DNA of 64,000 nt from Micromonospora pallida (GTDB lineage Bacteria; Actinomycetota; Actinomycetes; Mycobacteriales; Micromonosporaceae): the NCBI RefSeq assembly GCF_900090325.1, contig NZ_FMHW01000002.1, positions 1,488,001 to 1,552,000 of the forward strand, given 5' to 3'. The notes under the pieces were generated by a model, which saw only the letters and a program-made list of their open reading frames with translations, was not told the DNA's origin and did not search any database. Numbering within the stretch: the stretch's first letter is position 1; every line of letters begins with the position of its first letter. Positions 1-8,445 of the stretch are shown here, piece by piece. A program made the position numbers and the translations under genes.

Positions 1-1
1 C

Positions 2-454
2 CGGGGCTGGCTGCGCGCCGCCGGCAAGACCGGTGACCGGCTGGTGGTCGAGTGCGGCCGACTGCTCGACCCGTGGCAGGTGGTCCGGGCCGGGCTGGTG
101 CCGTACTGGTGTGAGAACGCGACCCGGCGCCGGGTCTCGGCCGTCGAGTGGTGGCTCGCCGGCAGCGAGCCGTTCACCTCGGTGGACGTCCTGCCGGAGC
201 CGCCGGGGGTGCCCTCGCCGGCGTTGGCCGGACTGCCGCAGTGGCTCGCCGTCGCCGCGTTCGGCCGCCGCCGCCGGGCCGTGGACCGGACCGCCGCGCG
301 GGGCTACCCGGTCACCTCGGTGCCGACCCGCCGGGCCACCGAGGTCCTCCGAAACCAGCCGTACGACCTGCCGGTCCCGCCGCCACTGCGGGCGGACGCG
401 GCACTGGCCGCGCTGCGGGCCAGCGGCAGCGCCCACGGGCTGCTGGTGGGCTGA
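2..454 (+). CDS. C-terminal part of an unrecognised protein (cut by window edge)
   Basis: An open frame runs from the window edge to a TGA at 452-454, with actinobacterial third-position GC throughout. About 150 residues are visible and the true start lies outside the window. The visible part is rich in Arg, Ala and Trp, has no signal peptide or membrane segment, and shows no motif I can assign. A Trp-containing middle (AVEWWLAGSE) and a basic stretch (FGRRRRAVDR) are the only landmarks. It ends about 310 bp before the sigma factor gene, so it is probably not in the same transcript. Function unknown. Confidence 0.55.
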   Translation, partial: RGWLRAAGKTGDRLVVECGRLLDPWQVVRAGLVPYWCENATRRRVSAVEWWLAGSEPFTSVDVLPEPPGVPSPALAGLPQWLAVAAFGRRRRAVDRTAARGYPVTSVPTRRATEVLRNQPYDLPVPPPLRADAALAALRASGSAHGLLVG

Positions 455-765
455 GTCCGCTGCCGGCCGGTGGCCTGCTGGCGCCCACGCGGACCAGCGG
501 ACCTCGCCGGGCCCGCGTGACGGCCCGGAACCCGGCCGGGCCAGCCTGGCGAAACATCCTCGTGACCTGGTCGTCCCGTGGTTGAGTACCTACAGAGCGG
601 AAACACCGCTGGCTGCCACGGCCCGGTCGGCACGGGCTGCGCGGCATGCTGTTGTCGCTCGTCGGCATTCCCTACCTTCCGCCCTTTTCCGCACCGGGTG
701 CGGCGCCTCGTCGCGTCCGTGACCGTCCTGCGGGTGGGGCGGGGACCTTCCCGAGGGAGGCGCGG
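455..765 (+). other. Intergenic region upstream of the sigma factor gene
   Basis: No gene is supported here; the overlapping open frames lack ribosome binding sites and are shadows. It must contain the sigma gene promoter, but none is clear. The best SigB-like match (GCGT at 713-716, 15 nt, GGGTGG at 732-737) lacks the conserved A of the -10 element. A GAGGGAGG ribosome binding site lies just before the start codon at 766. Confidence 0.4.
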
Positions 766-1908
766 ATGTTCGGACAGCCCACGACAACCACCCCGTCACC
801 GACCGACCGGGGCCTGGAGGACCTCGACGCGGCAGCGTTGGCCTACGCGGCGCGGATCGAGGGCCTTCCGCCCGAACGGCGGCAGGAGGCCCGGGACGAC
901 CTGGTCCGGTTCGCCCTGCCGTTCGCCGGCCGGCTGGCCCGGCGGTACCGGGGCCGGGGCGAGCCGTTGGAGGACCTGGAACAGGTCGCCCGGCTGGGGC
1001 TGGTCAACGCCGTCGACCGGTACGACCCGGAACGTGGTTCGTTCACCGCGTACGCGGCGATCACCATCGTGGGGGAGATCAAACGGCACTTCCGGGACCG
1101 CACCTGGGGAGTGCACGTGCCCCGTCGGCTGCGCGACCTGATCCTCGAGGTCGGCCAGGCCACCGCCGCGCTGACCAGCGAACTCTCCCGCACCCCGACG
1201 GTGGCGGAGTTGGCCGAGCGGTTGGAGACCCCGCAGGAGGAGATCCTCGCCGCCCTGGAGTCGGCGGCCGGGTACAGCCCCGCCTCGCTGAACGCGCCGG
1301 TGGGCGGGGAGAGCTCGGCGGAGTTCGGCGACCTGGTGGGGGAGTCGGACAACGCGCTGGAGTCGGTCGACGACCGGGTCACGGTCAGCGGCCTGCTGCA
1401 CCGGTTGCCCTGGCGGGAACGGCGGATCCTGGCCATGCGCTTCTACGGCAACCAGACCCAGGCCGAGATCGCCGCCCGGTTCGGCATCTCCCAGATGCAC
1501 GTCTCCCGGCTGCTGTCCCGGGCGCTGACCTGGCTGCGCCAGGCGATGCTCGCCGACGCCCCGCCGCCCTGGCAGAACGGCGCGGAGGCGGAGAGCGCCC
1601 GGACCCGGATCGCCGTACGGCACGCCGGTGACCGGGTGGTGGTGGAGGTCGGCGGCGAGGTGGACCGGGACAGCGCGGACCAGTTGCGTCGGGCCGTGCT
1701 CGGCGCGTTGACTGGCCAGCCCCGCGAGGTGGTGGTGGACCTGGACGGCGCGGGTGGCGTCGACGCCGGTGGAGTCGCCGCGCTGGTGGCCGGCCGGGAC
1801 GCCGCCCAGCGCAGCGGGGTGCCGCTGCGGCTGACCGGGGCGCAGCCGGCCGTACGGCGTTCGCTCACCGCTGCCGGTCTCGCACCCGCCACCGCGCCCC
1901 GCCGCTGA
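766..1908 (+). CDS. SigB/SigF-type RNA polymerase sigma factor with a C-terminal STAS domain
   Basis: The product is 380 aa. ATG 766 is preceded by GAGGGAGG; the frame is open further upstream but without a better start. Residues about 45-260 carry sigma-70 regions 2, 3 and 4 of the SigB/SigF/SigG class: EDLEQVARLGLVNAVDRYD and FTAYAAITIVGEIKRHFRD in region 2, PRRLRDLI at the start of region 3, and the TQAEIAARFGISQMHVSRLL helix-turn-helix in region 4. Residues about 270-370 form an extra STAS (anti-sigma antagonist-like) domain. Its usual phosphorylatable DSSG site reads DAGG, so the Ser is absent. A sigma factor of this class is normally held by an HATPase anti-sigma factor and released by a STAS protein; here sigma and STAS are one chain. 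That role is inference, while the domain calls are clear. Confidence 0.93.
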   Translation: MFGQPTTTTPSPTDRGLEDLDAAALAYAARIEGLPPERRQEARDDLVRFALPFAGRLARRYRGRGEPLEDLEQVARLGLVNAVDRYDPERGSFTAYAAITIVGEIKRHFRDRTWGVHVPRRLRDLILEVGQATAALTSELSRTPTVAELAERLETPQEEILAALESAAGYSPASLNAPVGGESSAEFGDLVGESDNALESVDDRVTVSGLLHRLPWRERRILAMRFYGNQTQAEIAARFGISQMHVSRLLSRALTWLRQAMLADAPPPWQNGAEAESARTRIAVRHAGDRVVVEVGGEVDRDSADQLRRAVLGALTGQPREVVVDLDGAGGVDAGGVAALVAGRDAAQRSGVPLRLTGAQPAVRRSLTAAGLAPATAPRR

Positions 1909-1960
1909 CCGATCAGCCCGGTTCCGTCCGCACCGCACCGTCCCGCCGGTCCGCCTGGGC

Positions 1961-2020
1961 CAGGTGGTAGCAGGGGTCCCCTGTTACCGCTTTCTGTCGA
2001 GGAGGGGACCCCTGCAAACA
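1961..2020. repeat. Dispersed palindromic element A, copy 1
   Basis: Perfect 13-bp inverted arms (1970-1982 and 2003-2015, GCAGGGGTCCCCT and its complement) flank a 20-nt centre with the conserved TTACCGCTTT core. Each arm is itself near-palindromic around a central T or A. It lies between the convergent sigma and ctaD genes, beside a separate terminator. Further copies are near 9588, 17838 and 59918. Confidence 0.85.
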
Positions 2021-2031
2021 AACAAACCACT

Positions 2032-2075
2032 GGGCCGCTGGCCGTCCGGCACAGTGACCAGACGGCCAGCGGCCC
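2032..2075. terminator. Bidirectional intrinsic-type hairpin between sigma factor gene and ctaD
   Basis: A perfect 15-bp stem (2032-2046, GGGCCGCTGGCCGTC, with 2061-2075) and a 14-nt loop lie 7 bp past the ctaD stop. The genes converge, so it can end transcription from both sides. There is no long U-tract, which is usual in high-GC actinobacteria. Confidence 0.75.
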
Positions 2076-2082
2076 GGCGGGG

Positions 2083-4092
2083 TCACCGCTGCGGTGGTTG
2101 GTCGTCGTCCGGACCGTGTGGGTGCCGCCAGCGCTCGTCGCCCACGTGGGGTTCCGACTGGGAACCGAACGGGTTCTCCGGCTCCTCGGTCTCCTCGAAG
2201 CTCGGCCGGAGCACCTCCTCCGGCGCGGGCACGTCCACCGGACGGGCCCCGGACTGCGGCGCCGGTTGGTAGGCGGCGGCTTCCCGGGCCCCCTGCGCCC
2301 CCGCCGCGCTCGGCGACTCCGGTATGTGCCGCTCGTGGTGCAGTTCCTCGCTGAACCGCTGAGGCGGACGGGTGGAGCGTTGGGGCAGGTCGCGGCCGAG
2401 GTCGGCGACGAGTGGCCCGTACTTGGCGTCGAAGGCGGGACGTTCAGAGCGGATCCGGGGCATCCGGTCGAAGTTGCGCAGCGGAGGCGGGCAGGTGGTC
2501 GCCCACTCCAGCGAGTTGCCGAAGCCCCACGGGTCGTCGACCGTGACCATCGCCCCGTACCGCCAGGACTTCCAGGCGTTCCACATGAAGAACAGGGTGG
2601 AGATGCCGAGCACGAACGAGGAGATCGTCGACACCGTGTTCAGGGTGGTGAAGCCGTCGGTGGGCAGGTAGTCGACGTACCGGCGGGGGAAGCCCTCGGC
2701 GCCCAGCCAGTGCTGGACCAGGAACGTGCCGTGGAAGCCGATGAACATCGTCCAGAAGTGCGCCTTGCCGAGTCGTTCGTCGAGCAGCCGCCCGGTCATC
2801 TTCGGCCACCAGAAGTAGAAGCCGCCGAAGAGCGCGAAGACCACGGTGCCGAAGAGCACGTAGTGGAAGTGCGCCACCGCGAAGTACGTGTCGGTGAGGT
2901 GGAAGTCGGCCGGCGGGGAGGCCAGCAGCACCCCGGTCAGCCCGCCGAGCAGGAAGGTCACCAGGAACCCGACGGCGAAGAGCATCGGCGTCTCGAAGGT
3001 GATCTGCCCCTTCCACAGGGTGCCGATCCAGTTGAAGAACTTCACCCCGGTGGGCACCGCGATCAGGTAACTCAGGATGCTGAAGAAGGCCAACAGGACC
3101 TGGCCCGTGCCGAACATGTGGTGCGCCCAGACGGTCATCGACAGGATGGTGATCGCGATCGTCGCGCCTACCAGGCCCTTGTAGCCGAAGATCGGCTTGC
3201 GGGCGAAGACCGGGATGATCTCGGTGATGATGCCGAAGAACGGCAGCGCGATGATGTACACCTCGGGATGGCCGAAGAACCAGAACAGGTGCTGCCAGAG
3301 CAGCGGGCCACCGGTGTCCGGGTCGTACACGTGCGAGCCGAGGAGGCGGTCGGCGGCGAGCGCGAGCAGCGCGGCGGCCAGCAGCGGGAAGACCAGGACC
3401 ACCAGCAGGCTGGTGAGCAGCATGTTCCAGGTGAAGATCGGCATCCGGAACATGGTCATGCCCGGGGAACGCAGGGTGAGGGTCGTGGCGATCAGGTTGA
3501 CCGCGCCGAGGATGGTGCCGAGGCCGGAGAGCACCAGGCCGATCACCCACATGTTCGCGCCGATCCCGGGGGAGTTCTCGATCCGGCTCAGCGGGGTGTA
3601 CGCGGTCCAGCCGAAGTCCGCCGATCCGCCGGGGGTGAAGAACCCGCCGAGGACCAGCAGGCCACCGAACAGGTAGAGCCAGTAGGCCAGCGCGTTGAGC
3701 CGGGGAAAGGAGACGTCCGGCGCGCCGATCTGGATCGGCACCAGGTAGTTGCCGAAACCGAACGCGGCCGGGGTGGCGAAGAGCAGCAGCATGATCGTGC
3801 CGTGCGAGGTGAAGAGCTGGTTGTACTGCTCGGGGGAGAGGTACTGCAGTCCCGGCCGGGCCAGCTCGCCGCGCATGAGCATGGCCTGCACCCCGGCGAC
3901 CAGGAAGAAACCGAACGAGGTGAGCAGGTACAGCAGCCCGATCTGCTTGTGGTCGGTGGTGGCGAGGAACCGGACCAGCTTTCCGCCGGGCAGCGCCGGT
4001 CGGACCGGACCCGGATAACCGCCGAACCGGGCCGGCGCGAGGATCGCCGGCCCCCGGTCCCGGCCCGGACCTGTGGTGGTCGATGTCGTCAT
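2083..4092 (-). CDS. ctaD: Cytochrome c oxidase subunit I (aa3 type)
   Basis: Catalytic heme-copper subunit that reduces O2 to water and pumps protons in the cytoplasmic membrane. About 670 aa with twelve hydrophobic segments. FGHPEVYI near residue 275 carries the CuB His and the Tyr of the His-Tyr cross-link, WAHHMFGTG supplies further CuB ligands, and [10 protein letters not shown] near 408 holds the heme ligands. The C-terminal 100 or so residues are a hydrophilic, Pro/Glu-rich extension. ATG 4092 is preferred over GTG 4104 because AGGGTGAG lies just upstream of it. The gene stands alone, without ctaC or ctaE beside it, and has a SigB-type promoter at 4137-4161. It may be a stress-induced second copy; that is inference. 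Confidence 0.95.
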   Translation of the reverse strand: MTTSTTTGPGRDRGPAILAPARFGGYPGPVRPALPGGKLVRFLATTDHKQIGLLYLLTSFGFFLVAGVQAMLMRGELARPGLQYLSPEQYNQLFTSHGTIMLLLFATPAAFGFGNYLVPIQIGAPDVSFPRLNALAYWLYLFGGLLVLGGFFTPGGSADFGWTAYTPLSRIENSPGIGANMWVIGLVLSGLGTILGAVNLIATTLTLRSPGMTMFRMPIFTWNMLLTSLLVVLVFPLLAAALLALAADRLLGSHVYDPDTGGPLLWQHLFWFFGHPEVYIIALPFFGIITEIIPVFARKPIFGYKGLVGATIAITILSMTVWAHHMFGTGQVLLAFFSILSYLIAVPTGVKFFNWIGTLWKGQITFETPMLFAVGFLVTFLLGGLTGVLLASPPADFHLTDTYFAVAHFHYVLFGTVVFALFGGFYFWWPKMTGRLLDERLGKAHFWTMFIGFHGTFLVQHWLGAEGFPRRYVDYLPTDGFTTLNTVSTISSFVLGISTLFFMWNAWKSWRYGAMVTVDDPWGFGNSLEWATTCPPPLRNFDRMPRIRSERPAFDAKYGPLVADLGRDLPQRSTRPPQRFSEELHHERHIPESPSAAGAQGAREAAAYQPAPQSGARPVDVPAPEEVLRPSFEETEEPENPFGSQSEPHVGDERWRHPHGPDDDQPPQR

Positions 4093-4136
4093 GCCGTTTC
4101 TCACCCTGCCCCGCGCGCCGGATCGGACGGGCGTGG

Positions 4137-4161
4137 CTACCCGCCGCCCTCCCTATGAAAC
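4137..4161 (-). promoter_or_regulatory. SigB/SigF-type promoter upstream of ctaD
   Basis: On the minus strand GTTT (4161-4158), a 15-nt spacer, then GGGTAG (4142-4137), about 45 nt before the ctaD start. This fits the actinobacterial SigB/SigF pattern GTTT-N15/16-GGGTA. Confidence 0.6.
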
Positions 4162-4191
4162 CAGGCGAGAAGGGAAAAATTGGGCGCAATG

Positions 4192-4920
4192 CTACACGGC
4201 GGGCAGCATGGCCCAGACCACCTTGCCGTCCCCGGCCGGGGTGCTGCCCCAGCGCTGGGTCAGCTCCCGCACCAGCAGCAGCCCGCGCCCACCCTCCGCG
4301 CGGTGGTCCGGGTCGGCGGGGCGGGCGGCGGACCGGCTGCCGTCCTCCACCGCGACGTGCAGGTACGGCCGGCGCAACGTCAGCGTGACCTGCATCGGGG
4401 TGCCGGCGTGCCGGACCACGTTGCCGACCAGTTCGCTGAGCACCAGCGTGGTCGGGCCGACCATCTCCGGCACGTTCCACCGGGCGCAGGCGTCCCGGGC
4501 CAGCTCCCGGGCGCGACGGCAGGCGTCCGCGACCGGCTGGAGTCGGGCCCGCAGGCGGGGCGCGGCGGTGGCGCCGGCCTCCCGGGTCGCCTCCGCGCGG
4601 TCGCGGCAGACCGGCAGCACCCGGCAGGTGGTGGACTCGGCGAGCCAGGCCGCCGCCTCCGGCGGTGGGGCGCAGAGCACCATCGGCACCGCGGGCCAGT
4701 CCGCCGCCTGCCGGGCGGCGGCGGCGAAGACGGACAGCGCCAGCCGGTCCCGGACGGTCAGCGCGGACAGGTCGACGACGAGCGCGTCCGGCTGGGCGGT
4801 GAGGCACCGGTGCAGCACGGTGTGCACCGACCGCATGCTCGCCACGTCGAGGATGCCGGCGAGCCGGACCTCCGTCACCGGCGAGTCCTCGCGCACCTGA
4901 CAGGTGATCCGCCTCGACAT
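4192..4920 (-). CDS. STAS domain fused to a SpoIIAB/RsbW-like HATPase
   Basis: The product is 242 aa. Residues about 10-105 resemble a STAS domain (LAGILDVASMRSVH, then VVDLSALTVRD), but the usual DSSG phospho-site reads DRLA, with no Ser. Residues about 145-240 form a GHKL ATPase: N-box SELVGNVVRHA, G1 VEDGS and G2 GGRGLLLVRE, as in anti-sigma-factor kinases. Anti-sigma kinases of this family bind a SigB/SigF-type factor and are displaced by dephospho-STAS proteins. One chain holding both an antagonist-like and a kinase domain, two genes from a sigma-STAS fusion, suggests a rewired partner switch. It has its own SigB-type promoter at 4967-4991, which would make a feedback loop. The domain calls are firm; the pairing with the sigma factor is inferred. 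Confidence 0.88.
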   Translation of the reverse strand: MSRRITCQVREDSPVTEVRLAGILDVASMRSVHTVLHRCLTAQPDALVVDLSALTVRDRLALSVFAAAARQAADWPAVPMVLCAPPPEAAAWLAESTTCRVLPVCRDRAEATREAGATAAPRLRARLQPVADACRRARELARDACARWNVPEMVGPTTLVLSELVGNVVRHAGTPMQVTLTLRRPYLHVAVEDGSRSAARPADPDHRAEGGRGLLLVRELTQRWGSTPAGDGKVVWAMLPAV

Positions 4921-4966
4921 GGGCCTCGCTCCGTAGTAGCTGGGGTCCGTTGTTGGTGATCGACAA

Positions 4967-4991
4967 GTACCCCCGGACAGCGCGTCGAAAC
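4967..4991 (-). promoter_or_regulatory. SigB/SigF-type promoter upstream of the STAS-HATPase gene
   Basis: Minus strand: GTTT at 4991-4988, 15-nt spacer, GGGTAC at 4972-4967, about 47 nt before the start codon at 4920. This is a full match to the SigB-type consensus. Confidence 0.65.
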
Positions 4992-5029
4992 GCCGTCCGG
5001 GGGTGCCCGCCGCCGCGGGGTGCGAAGGG

Positions 5030-6184
5030 TCAGGCCGGCTGCAACCGGGCCGAGGCGAGCTGCCGGACCCGTTCGTACAGCTCGACGTACCGCTGGGCCA
5101 TCACCGCCGGGGTGAACCGGGCGGCGGCCTCCCGCCGGCACTCCGTCGGGTCGATCCGACCGGCCGCCAGCACCAGCTCGCCGAGTTGCTCCTCGTCGTC
5201 GGTCAGCAGGCCGGTGCGGCCGTGGTCGATCAGTTCCGGCAGGCAGCCCCGCGCGGTGGCGACCACCGGGGTGCCGAGCGCCAGCGACTCCACCACCGCC
5301 GTGCCACCCGGCTCCTCCCAGCGCAGCGGGAACAGGGTGACCCGGGCGGAGGCCACCAGGTCGTCGCGGTCCCGACCGGCCACCGTGCCCACCCAGCGCA
5401 CCCGGTCGCCGTCGACGTGCGGGGCCACCTCGTCCAGGAAGAACCGCACGTCCGGGTTCTGCCGGGCCTCGTCACCCGCCGCGGCGAGGTCCTGCGGCCG
5501 GTGGTACGGCCCGACCGGGCCGGCCAGCACCAGCGGGAAGCCGCACCGGTGGGCCAGCCGGGCCGCGACGTCCTGTCCCTTGCCCGGGTTGATCCGGCCC
5601 AGTACGACCACGTGGTCGCCCGTGAGCGGCCGGGGTTGGCGGAGGGCGTCCACGGCCAGCGGGGTGGCCAGGTGCACGTGCCCGACCGAGTGTTCGCGTA
5701 GCGCCTGCGGGGCCCGGGCGACCTGGGACGCGGACACCCCGTTGACCCGGACCCGGTCCCCGCCGTCGAGGTGGCCGTAGAGCGCGGGGTGCTTGGCGAG
5801 ATCCCAGTGCAGGGTGTGCAGGGCCGGCGGGGCGTCCGGGCCCATCGCGGCCAGGGTGGCCAGCCCGACCGCCTCCACGTGGTCGTGGACCAGGTCGATG
5901 TCGTCGCGGGAGTGCAGCTCCCGGACCACCCCGGCCAGGTGCGCCTGGGCCACCCCGCAGACCTGGTTGTACGGGCGTTGCAGCGCGGAGAACTGCCCGT
6001 CGGGGAAGACCGACACCAGTTCGTCGACCGGCAGGGCGCTGGTGTCGACCGAGGCGAGGACCACCCGCACCCCGAGCCGGCGCAGCTCCGGCACGAGCGT
6101 GGCGACCACGTTCTCGATCCCGCCGTACCCGGGCGGCGGCACCGACAGCCACGGGCCGGCGTTCATCAGGACGGTAAGGCTCAT
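5030..6184 (-). CDS. GT-B glycosyltransferase, family 4
   Basis: The product is 384 aa. ATG 6184 has AGGAGAGG about 10 nt upstream; a longer open frame continues into gpgS and is rejected. The N-terminal Rossmann half contains the Gly-rich acceptor loop PPPGYGGIENVVATL; the C-terminal half has VLGRINPGKGQD and the EX7E-type nucleotide-sugar region EPGGTAVVESLALGTPVV. Such enzymes move a sugar from an NDP- or GDP-sugar with retention of configuration. It follows gpgS by 37 bp on the same strand, so the two are probably one operon. The acceptor could be glucosyl-3-phosphoglycerate or a polyprenyl or lipid sugar; the sequence alone does not decide. Confidence 0.9.
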   Translation of the reverse strand: MSLTVLMNAGPWLSVPPPGYGGIENVVATLVPELRRLGVRVVLASVDTSALPVDELVSVFPDGQFSALQRPYNQVCGVAQAHLAGVVRELHSRDDIDLVHDHVEAVGLATLAAMGPDAPPALHTLHWDLAKHPALYGHLDGGDRVRVNGVSASQVARAPQALREHSVGHVHLATPLAVDALRQPRPLTGDHVVVLGRINPGKGQDVAARLAHRCGFPLVLAGPVGPYHRPQDLAAAGDEARQNPDVRFFLDEVAPHVDGDRVRWVGTVAGRDRDDLVASARVTLFPLRWEEPGGTAVVESLALGTPVVATARGCLPELIDHGRTGLLTDDEEQLGELVLAAGRIDPTECRREAAARFTPAVMAQRYVELYERVRQLASARLQPA

Positions 6185-6221
6185 CCGGCTTTCCTCTCCT
6201 GGGAGCCGGCTCGGCCGGCGG

Positions 6222-7244
6222 TCACGCCGCGGCCACGCGGCGACGGGGAACGAGATGGCGCAGCTCCGCCAGCGGCGGACGCTCCTCGATCGAGACGTCG
6301 TTGACGACGATCTCCCGGTCGAGGTTCGGCAGCGTGTCCGAGCCGCCCCGCCGGAACTGGGTGAGCAGCCCGGCCGGCCAGGCGTCCGGGTGGGCCCAGC
6401 CCCGTCGTTGCAGCCGGGACCAGACGGTGAGCATGATCTGCGCCGACATCCGCCCGAGGGCGGCGGTGTCCTGGTGGCGGTGCTTGCGCTCACCCAGGTC
6501 GACCTGGGCCAGCGCGTCCAGGCCGACCAGCTCCAGCAGGTCGATCAGCATGGCCGTCTCCACGCCGTAGCCGGAGACGAACGGCACCCGGGACAGCACC
6601 TCGCGGCGCCCGGCGTACTCCCCGGCCAGCGGTTGGACGAAGCCGGCCAGCTCGGGCCAGAACAGGTTGAGCAGCGGACGGGCCATCAGCTCGGTCACCC
6701 GGCCGCCCCCGTCCGGCTCGACGCTTGCCTGCCCGACCAGCGGCCGGTGGTAGAAGCCCTTGACGAAGTCGACGCTGGGATCGGTCAGCAGCGGCCCGAG
6801 CAGCCCGGTCACGAAGTGCGGACGGAACTCCCGCAGGTCGGCGTCGACGAAGGCCACCACGTCCCCCCGGGCGGCGGCCAGCCCGGCCCAGAGCGCGTCC
6901 CCCTTGCCGGTCAGCCGGGGCAGCGACCGGGTCATCTCGTCCTGACTGACCACCTCGGCCCCGGCGGCGCGGGCCACCCGGGCGGTCCGGTCGGTGGACC
7001 GGGAGTCCACCACGATCAGCTCGTCGACCAGGGGCACCCGGTCCACCAGGTGCTCCCGGATCGTCGACACGATCGCCCCGACCGTGGCCTCCTCGTTGCG
7101 GGCCGGCAGCACCACGCTGACCCGACTGTCCCCCTTCGCGTGGACGAGATGCCGTGCCGTCCACTCTCGCGCCGAGGCGGTCCGATAGGTCGCCCACGCC
7201 TCGACCACCGGTGAGACCATCGCATCCGTGTCCCGCACGAGCAC
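6222..7244 (-). CDS. gpgS: Glucosyl-3-phosphoglycerate synthase (GT81)
   Basis: Transfers glucose from an NDP-glucose to 3-phosphoglycerate, the first step to glucosylglycerate and to the cap of methylglucose lipopolysaccharides. 340 aa from GTG 7244; ATG 7220 is an alternative. The GT-A fold is evident: VVLPARNEEATVG near residue 43, the metal-binding DAD in FVDADLREF, and the family block VDFVKGFYHRPLVG followed by GGGRVTELMARPLL. EYAGRREVL and SGYGVETAML also match the GpgS family. Downstream is a GT4 glycosyltransferase in the same direction; upstream and divergent are two oxidoreductases. No partner phosphatase (gpgP) is recognised in the window. Confidence 0.9.
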   Translation of the reverse strand: MLVRDTDAMVSPVVEAWATYRTASAREWTARHLVHAKGDSRVSVVLPARNEEATVGAIVSTIREHLVDRVPLVDELIVVDSRSTDRTARVARAAGAEVVSQDEMTRSLPRLTGKGDALWAGLAAARGDVVAFVDADLREFRPHFVTGLLGPLLTDPSVDFVKGFYHRPLVGQASVEPDGGGRVTELMARPLLNLFWPELAGFVQPLAGEYAGRREVLSRVPFVSGYGVETAMLIDLLELVGLDALAQVDLGERKHRHQDTAALGRMSAQIMLTVWSRLQRRGWAHPDAWPAGLLTQFRRGGSDTLPNLDREIVVNDVSIEERPPLAELRHLVPRRRVAAA

Positions 7245-7449
7245 ACCTCCGTCTTCGATGCCGTCCGCTAAAGAATCGCGCGCGGGACGTGGGCCGGAGT
7301 GTTCCCCACCACGACCGCCTATAACCGCGTCGCCACCACCATCCTGACCAGAAGGCCCGGCTGTCCCATTTCCCCCAGGTAAACGTTTGTACCCAGCGTC
7401 ACCGGGGCAGTCCCCTCAGGTACGGACAGTCGTGCTGGGAGGACGCTGG

Positions 7450-8445
7450 ATGGGTACGTGTCGGGTGGGACTGGTGGGTGCCGGAGGCGTGGCGCAACGG
7501 CACGCCGAGGTGCTCAGCGGATTCGAGGATGTCGAACTGGTCGGGGTGACCGACGTCGCCCACGACGCGGCGGCCGACCTCGCCGGCCGGTACGGCGGCC
7601 AGGTGTTTCCCGACGTCGGGGAACTCCTTGCCACGGCACCGGACGCGGTGTACGTCTGCGTGCCGCCATTCGCGCACGGGCCGGTGGAGGAGGCAGTGAT
7701 CGACGCCGGGGTGCCGATGTTCGTCGAGAAGCCCGTCGCCATCGACCTGGACACCGCCGAGCGGATCGCCGAACGCGTCGCCCGGCGGGGGCTGCTCACC
7801 GCGGTCGGCCACCACTGGCGCTACCTGTACGTGGTGGAGCAGGCCCGCGAACTGCTCGCCGACCGCCCGGTCCGGCTGGTCAGCGGCAGTTGGCTGGACA
7901 AGGTCCCGCCGGTGGCCTGGTGGACCCGCCGAGACCGCTCCGGCGGACCGGTCGTCGAGCAGGCCGCGCACGTGCTCGACCTGATCCGGGTGCTGGTCGG
8001 CGAGATCACCGAGGTCACCGCGTACGGCGACGGCACACCGCCACCGGTCGACGGCGCCGACATCGACTCGGTCACCGTGGCCGCGGCACGGTTCGCCAAC
8101 GGCGCGGTCGGCACCCTCACCGCCGCCTGCGTGCTCGGCTGGAAACACCGGGCCGGGCTGGAGATCGTCGCCGACGGGCTGGCGTTGACGCTGGCCGAGG
8201 ACGGCCTCGTGGTGTGCGACGCCGACGGGCAACACCGGTACGACGCCGACCCGGACGGGGCCAGGGTCGCCGTCGACCGGGCCTTCGTCGACGCGGTCCG
8301 GGGCGTCGGCGACGACGTCCGGGTCCCGTACGCCGAGGCGCTCGGCACCCAACGGCTGGCCTGCGCGGTCGCCGAGAGCGCGCGCACCGGCCGAGCGGTG
8401 GCCCTGCCCGCGCCGAGCCGGATGGGGGTGACCGTCGGTGCGTGA
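7450..8445 (+). CDS. Gfo/Idh/MocA family NAD(P)-dependent oxidoreductase
   Basis: The product is 331 aa. ATG 7450 is preceded by GGGAGGA, which decides the start. The N-terminal Rossmann fold begins RVGLVGAGGVAQRHAEVL; the family signature VEKPVAIDLDTAE, with its catalytic Lys, is near residue 98. The C-terminal alpha/beta substrate domain has AAHVLDLIRVLVGE. It overlaps the next gene by 8 bp, so the two are co-translated. Family members oxidise or reduce sugars, inositols or related polyols. Its divergent position from gpgS and the GT4 gene suggests a carbohydrate substrate, but that is only context. Confidence 0.88.
   Translation: MGTCRVGLVGAGGVAQRHAEVLSGFEDVELVGVTDVAHDAAADLAGRYGGQVFPDVGELLATAPDAVYVCVPPFAHGPVEEAVIDAGVPMFVEKPVAIDLDTAERIAERVARRGLLTAVGHHWRYLYVVEQARELLADRPVRLVSGSWLDKVPPVAWWTRRDRSGGPVVEQAAHVLDLIRVLVGEITEVTAYGDGTPPPVDGADIDSVTVAAARFANGAVGTLTAACVLGWKHRAGLEIVADGLALTLAEDGLVVCDADGQHRYDADPDGARVAVDRAFVDAVRGVGDDVRVPYAEALGTQRLACAVAESARTGRAVALPAPSRMGVTVGA

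Noticed and set aside
713..737. GCGT-N15-GGGTGG upstream of the sigma factor gene as an autoregulatory SigB promoter
   Set aside because: The -10 lacks the conserved A and the -35 is a minimal match; too weak to call.
2098..4158. Very long plus-strand open frame opposite ctaD
   Set aside because: High-GC antisense artefact; Glu/Asp/Arg-rich shadow with no motif, while the minus frame is a complete oxidase.
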